This document shows positions 61,011-64,000 of a DNA stretch of 64,000 nucleotides, in pieces. Position numbers and translations under genes: made by a program. Under the pieces are notes generated by a model. The model searched no databases. It saw only the letters and a program-made list of their open reading frames with translations, and was not told the DNA's origin. The stretch is from Hyposmocoma kahamanoa (taxonomy: Eukaryota; Arthropoda; Insecta; Lepidoptera; Cosmopterigidae), in assembly GCF_003589595.1 (NCBI RefSeq), contig NW_020653409.1:1408175-1472174 (forward strand). The letters are read 5' to 3'. The stretch's first letter is position 1; each line of letters opens with the position of its first letter.

Positions 61011-61757
61011 GATCTCATGGAAATTGAGGAAAAAATCCTCAAATTTTATGAACACGTCGTGTACTCACATTGTGGACCGATTTTGAAAATGTTTTTTTTT
61101 TATTTGAAAGGATATACTCTCGAGGTGGTCCCCGATGCCGCCGCTGACGTGGCTGTTATGCCGTCATTTCGGCTATCACAGTTTAAAAAAATAAATTCCG
61201 CAAATAAAAGACGACTTTTCACTTGACACAGTACATGTAATCAACAAATGTCACCGTCGTCACCATGACAACCAGAAAAAAGTATAAAATGTACAAAGGA
61301 GTACGTAACAGTCCCATTGTCACCAGGAACTCAGAATCTGATGAGGGGATCCCATGGAAATCGAAAACAACCGATAAGGAAACTTTTGACGACGCTAATG
61401 CGCCAACTCTACTAGGAGTCAAAGTGGTGGCCATTACCGAACACGGTCGGATGGATAGGTAGAATAGCAGTAATTCCTTGTTTTATTCGTGCTCGTACTA
61501 GCTTAAGGATTTTGTTATGTAAGGTCGCATCCATGCTACTTTTGTTCCATTTTCCCAGAATGGAGAAACTGTGTACATACAGCAACCCCGGAGATTTCTT
61601 AAAGTGCACTTACTTTGTTCGGTTCATAGCACATGAATAGATGGATACCCTATTTAGAAAATACTTGCGAGTGTTTCTTGAATGCTTTTAAAAATATAGA
61701 GCAGATTAAGATAAAGAAATTGAATAAATAATGATAACGCCGTTAACTTTGTTTCAG

Positions 61758-61881
61758 AGCTCCGCGAAGCGTTTGAAGCGGAGGCCCAGGAGAAAAAGAA
61801 GCCTCGTTTGTTGCTGACAGCTGCCGTGCCCGTCGGCCCAGATAACATCAAAAGTGGATATGACGTCCCTGCTGTTGCTAG
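61758..61881 (+). CDS. Cht7: Group III chitinase, GH18 domain 1 middle exon
   Basis: Residues 233-272. It begins by completing Glu232, then Leu-Arg-Glu-Ala-Phe-Glu-Ala, an acidic and lysine-rich helix, then the conserved strand Leu-Leu-Leu-Thr-Ala-Ala-Val-Pro-Val-Gly (the LTAAVP strand of insect chitinases). It ends with Tyr-Asp-Val-Pro-Ala-Val-Ala. It is 124 nt: two bases, 40 codons and two bases. The AG left at the donor joins C of the next exon to give Ser273. Acceptor GTTTCAG, donor AG|GTAAGT. The codons use G and C at third positions more than the AT-rich surroundings, as the neighbouring exons do. Confidence 0.95.
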
Positions 61882-62139
61882 GTAAGTACAAGGACGTAGT
61901 AGATAGAGTAAGTTTAATTCTAATTGAAATTTTATTTTTTCGGATCTATACGGTCTACGACTGACATTGCACTCCATCAGCGCTTTACATTGTTGTCATT
62001 TCATTTAAATCAGTTCACGAATAGCCATCGCGCATTGTATATGTATATACGTATCAATTATCGAACTGTCATTTTTGTAGAGCGCTTCATTTATTATTAT
62101 TATTATTTCTGGCTCTTTACAAATCCCAATCACGGCTGA

Positions 62140-62330
62140 GATGGAAAAAATATCAACCAGTTATGTTTAATATTACCGCAAACCAAAGAATAGGGTTATT
62201 CTGAACTTAAGTTTTTATTTTTAATTTACCATAAAATCTTCAAATTTTGGATATGGATTTATTTTATTGAATTAAACTTATTAATTAAAATGAAATTGGA
62301 AATAAAATAAAACATATTTATTATCAGTGC
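62140..62330 (-). mobile_element. Penelope-type terminal fragment in intron 5
   Basis: Shares the TATCAACCAGTTATGT core and AT-rich tail of 15495-15690, more diverged than the other copies. Confidence 0.55.
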
Positions 62331-62354
62331 CTACTGTATTTATTTCATTACGGT

Positions 62355-62645
62355 ACAAAGAGTGACGGGAGAAACAATTCGTGTGTCTGGTATGAGCGAC
62401 ACGCTCGCCTATAGTAATTGCAGGGAACCTGTGCCACTCAGAGTTTTAAATCGCAAGGGATTTGTGAGGCACTGCCACTGCGCCTGTCATGCTGAGACGT
62501 AAGTTGACAAGTCCCACGTGCCTGTAATTTCACCAGCACCCTTTTAAACCGGATTACAATAATGCTCACATTACCTACTGGTTGGCGGCAAGCTGGTAGT
62601 ACCTCCCTAGACGAACTCTTTCACAAGGAGCTCTACTGCTACTAA
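62355..62645 (-). repeat. R290 repeat, near full length, intron 5
   Basis: Runs tail to head. Head sequence AGGAGCTCTACTGCTACT ends the copy. Confidence 0.75.
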
Positions 62646-62649
62646 AATA

Positions 62650-62725
62650 TCTCTCTACTATGGCCCAGTGTGGGTTGGGGACTTCACACGTCTTCCAAGG
62701 GCTGCAACCTTCCTCAACGCATAGG
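62650..62725 (-). repeat. S4-type SINE tail
   Basis: Minus copy of the CCCCAACCCACACTGGGCCA block, abutting an R290 copy. Confidence 0.5.
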
Positions 62726-62809
62726 TTTTATTACGATATATTCCTTCATAGCGCTACTAAACATTGGTAAATGTACGTAGAATTAGAAATTAACGTAATA
62801 CATATATTT

Positions 62810-63025
62810 AATTGGCCCGTGGCCCAACGGTTATCATGCTTTACTGCTACGCAGAGGTTCCGGGTTCGATTCTCGGGCCGGTAGAAATATTTGTATGGCC
62901 TACATTTATTTCTCTCGTGAGTTTGGGTGTAATTTGTGGTTGTCCATGTGTGTGTCCATAGCACCCGCGACACAGGATTTCCTAGTGCGGGGCTATGTTG
63001 AGTTGTTGCGTTATTATTATTATAT
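62810..63025 (+). mobile_element. tRNA-derived SINE S1 in intron 5
   Basis: Full-length copy with A-box, B-box (GGGTTCGATTC) and an (ATT)n tail at 63010-63025, ending about 640 bp before the chitinase exon at 63667. Confidence 0.8.
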
Positions 63026-63179
63026 CATCTTTATTTAAGAGGCACCCCATATATATAGAATTGCTCATTGAACATTGCGGACACGATTTTGTCGTCGCAA
63101 GTTCATACCCTGGAAAAAGCCGTGGCAGCATAATGGTTTGATCAACTGCCTCTCAAGCACTGAGTTTTCAGAATTTAAA

Positions 63180-63310
63180 AACATCAAGAAGGTTCACAAC
63201 CCACATTGGGCCAGTGTAGCGGACTATAGCCTAAACCCTTGCATGGAACTCGGACGCGACTCATGCCCAGTAATGGGACGTATAACTGGGTTGATGACGA
63301 AGGCCATACC
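63180..63310 (+). repeat. S4-type SINE tail in intron 5
   Basis: Contains CACAACCCACATTGGGCCAG, GACTATAGCCTAAACCC and a GGGTTGATGACGA end. It explains most of the 124-codon open frame at 63075-63449. Confidence 0.6.
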
Positions 63311-63666
63311 CCGCCCACTTAACTTCTTTCTTCTTTATAAACTCATAATATTCTCTTTACTAAGTTTCATTCGTTTCATTAAACAAATTTTTCATCTAAA
63401 ATTACTTCTAACGACCTCACTGAAGCAAGTCTTTATTGTCATGAATTAAGTTCTATACTTTGCTCAGCACAAAAAAGGCTTTTGTTACAATCTAACTTTT
63501 AAAGAAAACCCCTAATAAATGTTAAATTTAGAACTTAAAATAGAAGCTTTCGTTGTTATTGAACATTTTTGTTGATCTTTTGTGATAAACAAGATTTTAA
63601 ATTCAGGACGCGTTCTTTAAAAATAAACCCAACATGAATCGCAATAACCAGAAAAATCTTTTACAG

Positions 63667-63848
63667 CTATCTCGACTTCATTAATCTCATGGCATACGAC
63701 TTTCACGGAAAATGGGAACGAGAGACTGGCCACAACGCCCCACTGTATGCTCCATCATCAGACTCCGAGTGGAGGAAACAGCTGTCTGTTGACCATGCTG
63801 CCCATTTATGGGTCAAATTGGGAGCTCCTAAAGAGAAGCTGATTATTG
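63667..63848 (+). CDS. Cht7: Group III chitinase, GH18 domain 1 exon with MAYD motif
   Basis: Residues 274-333. Reads Tyr-Leu-Asp-Phe-Ile-Asn-Leu-Met-Ala-Tyr-Asp-Phe-His-Gly: conserved region III, whose Met-Ala-Tyr-Asp lines the substrate cleft. It continues with Thr-Gly-His-Asn-Ala-Pro-Leu-Tyr-Ala-Pro, Ser-Asp-Ser-Glu-Trp, a helix ending Leu-Trp-Val-Lys, and Gly-Ala-Pro-Lys-Glu-Lys-Leu-Ile-Ile-Gly just before the GMPxYG region. The wording is typical of the first catalytic domain of Cht7 rather than of the moulting chitinase Cht5. It is 182 nt; the last base is the first base of the next codon. Donor G|GTAAGT at 63849. The rest of the gene lies beyond the window. Confidence 0.95.
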
Positions 63849-64000
63849 GTAAGTAAGGCAATGAAACGAGTATTATTTTTAGGCTGGAGTTTTAGTTTCA
63901 TGATGCTGGAATCGAATGACAATGAGATGGAATCCTCACCATTCTCCTTCGATCGGCGTCATAAAACTCAGGATTTTTTCCTCAAATTTGGTTAGTTCGA
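63849..64000 (+). other. Start of intron 6, cut by window edge
   Basis: GTAAGT donor followed by non-coding AT-rich sequence with nothing recognisable. Confidence 0.7.

Larger units (their letters stand above)
24476..61757 (+). other. Intron 4 (about 37.3 kb), repeat-filled
   Basis: GTAAGT donor at 24476, TTTCAG acceptor ending 61757. The protein is continuous across it, so no coding exon need be hidden inside. It holds most of the mobile-element features listed here. Parts where I see nothing recognisable: 24480-25165, 25670-26365, 27940-29680, 29760-30460, 32225-34025, 34180-35155, 36870-37690, 39070-40130, 40565-41700, 42070-42720, 45230-45830, 47620-48680, 49210-50040, 50305-51915, 52165-54600, 58010-59235, 59630-60420 and 61010-61755. 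The many open frames of 60-105 codons in these parts have no family features and no splice support. Confidence 0.75.
61882..63666 (+). other. Intron 5 (about 1.8 kb)
   Basis: GTAAGT donor; acceptor TTTTACAG. It contains a Penelope-type flank fragment (62140-62330), an R290 copy (62355-62645), a SINE (62810-63025) and a pair of fragments from another SINE tail. The open frame at 63075-63449 lies in that repeat and is not a gene. Confidence 0.75.

Noticed and set aside
61017..61462. Frames at 61017-61226 and 61265-61462 as a small gene ahead of exon 61758
   Set aside because: They share blocks with the ACCGACTTC-core repeat (GGTGGTCCC), have no domain and no supported splice sites.
63075..63449. 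124-codon open frame as an extra chitinase exon or a gene
   Set aside because: It lies in a SINE-type tail repeat in intron 5, and the chitinase reading is already continuous from 61881 to 63667.
1..64000. CRISPR array, phage, operon or bacterial system
   Set aside because: No regularly spaced repeats, no operon-like gene packing; all structure fits an insect genome.

Overview
This is insect nuclear DNA, almost certainly from a moth or butterfly. It is AT-rich, its real coding sequence is split by GT...AG introns, and it is packed with lepidopteran-type repeats: tRNA-derived SINEs, jockey/CR1-like and RTE-like LINE fragments, Penelope-like debris, and repeats carrying the ACCGACTTC core. There is no sign of prokaryotic organisation.

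The one host gene is on the + strand and runs through most of the window. It encodes the N-terminal part of a group III insect chitinase (Cht7 type, glycoside hydrolase family 18). Six coding exons (8663-8738, 16525-16724, 19724-19961, 24296-24475, 61758-61881, 63667-63848) join in perfect phase into 1000 nt, or 333 codons plus one base. They encode a membrane-anchor/signal-like hydrophobic segment, a basic Ser/Thr-rich linker, and roughly the first 240 residues of a GH18 catalytic domain. That domain includes the FDGLDVDWE catalytic motif and the MAYD motif. The start codon is not certain: a candidate exon at 8478-8609 splices in frame but is weakly supported. The gene continues past the right edge; the rest of the first GH18 domain is missing, and family precedent predicts a second GH18 domain and a chitin-binding domain beyond.

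Layout: 1-8477 is 5' flank or upstream intron with repeats only, including a TTAA-flanked MITE. Intron 1 (7.8 kb) holds LINE relics and a Penelope-like GIY-YIG relic. Introns 2 and 3 (3.0 and 4.3 kb) hold repeats. Intron 4 is about 37.3 kb and is filled with transposon debris. Intron 5 is 1.8 kb. No second host gene was recognised.

The most useful new material is in the repeats. There is a MITE family with four copies, each with an identifiable 8-bp target-site duplication, one of them nested in a LINE. A perfect 25-bp-arm palindrome in a LINE copy looks like a template-switch event. There is also a perfect 40-bp-arm inverted repeat, several long-inverted-repeat elements, a GC-rich retroposon with 15-17-bp target duplications, and a roughly 290-bp interspersed repeat (called R290 here) found about 20 times. 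I see no new multi-gene system.
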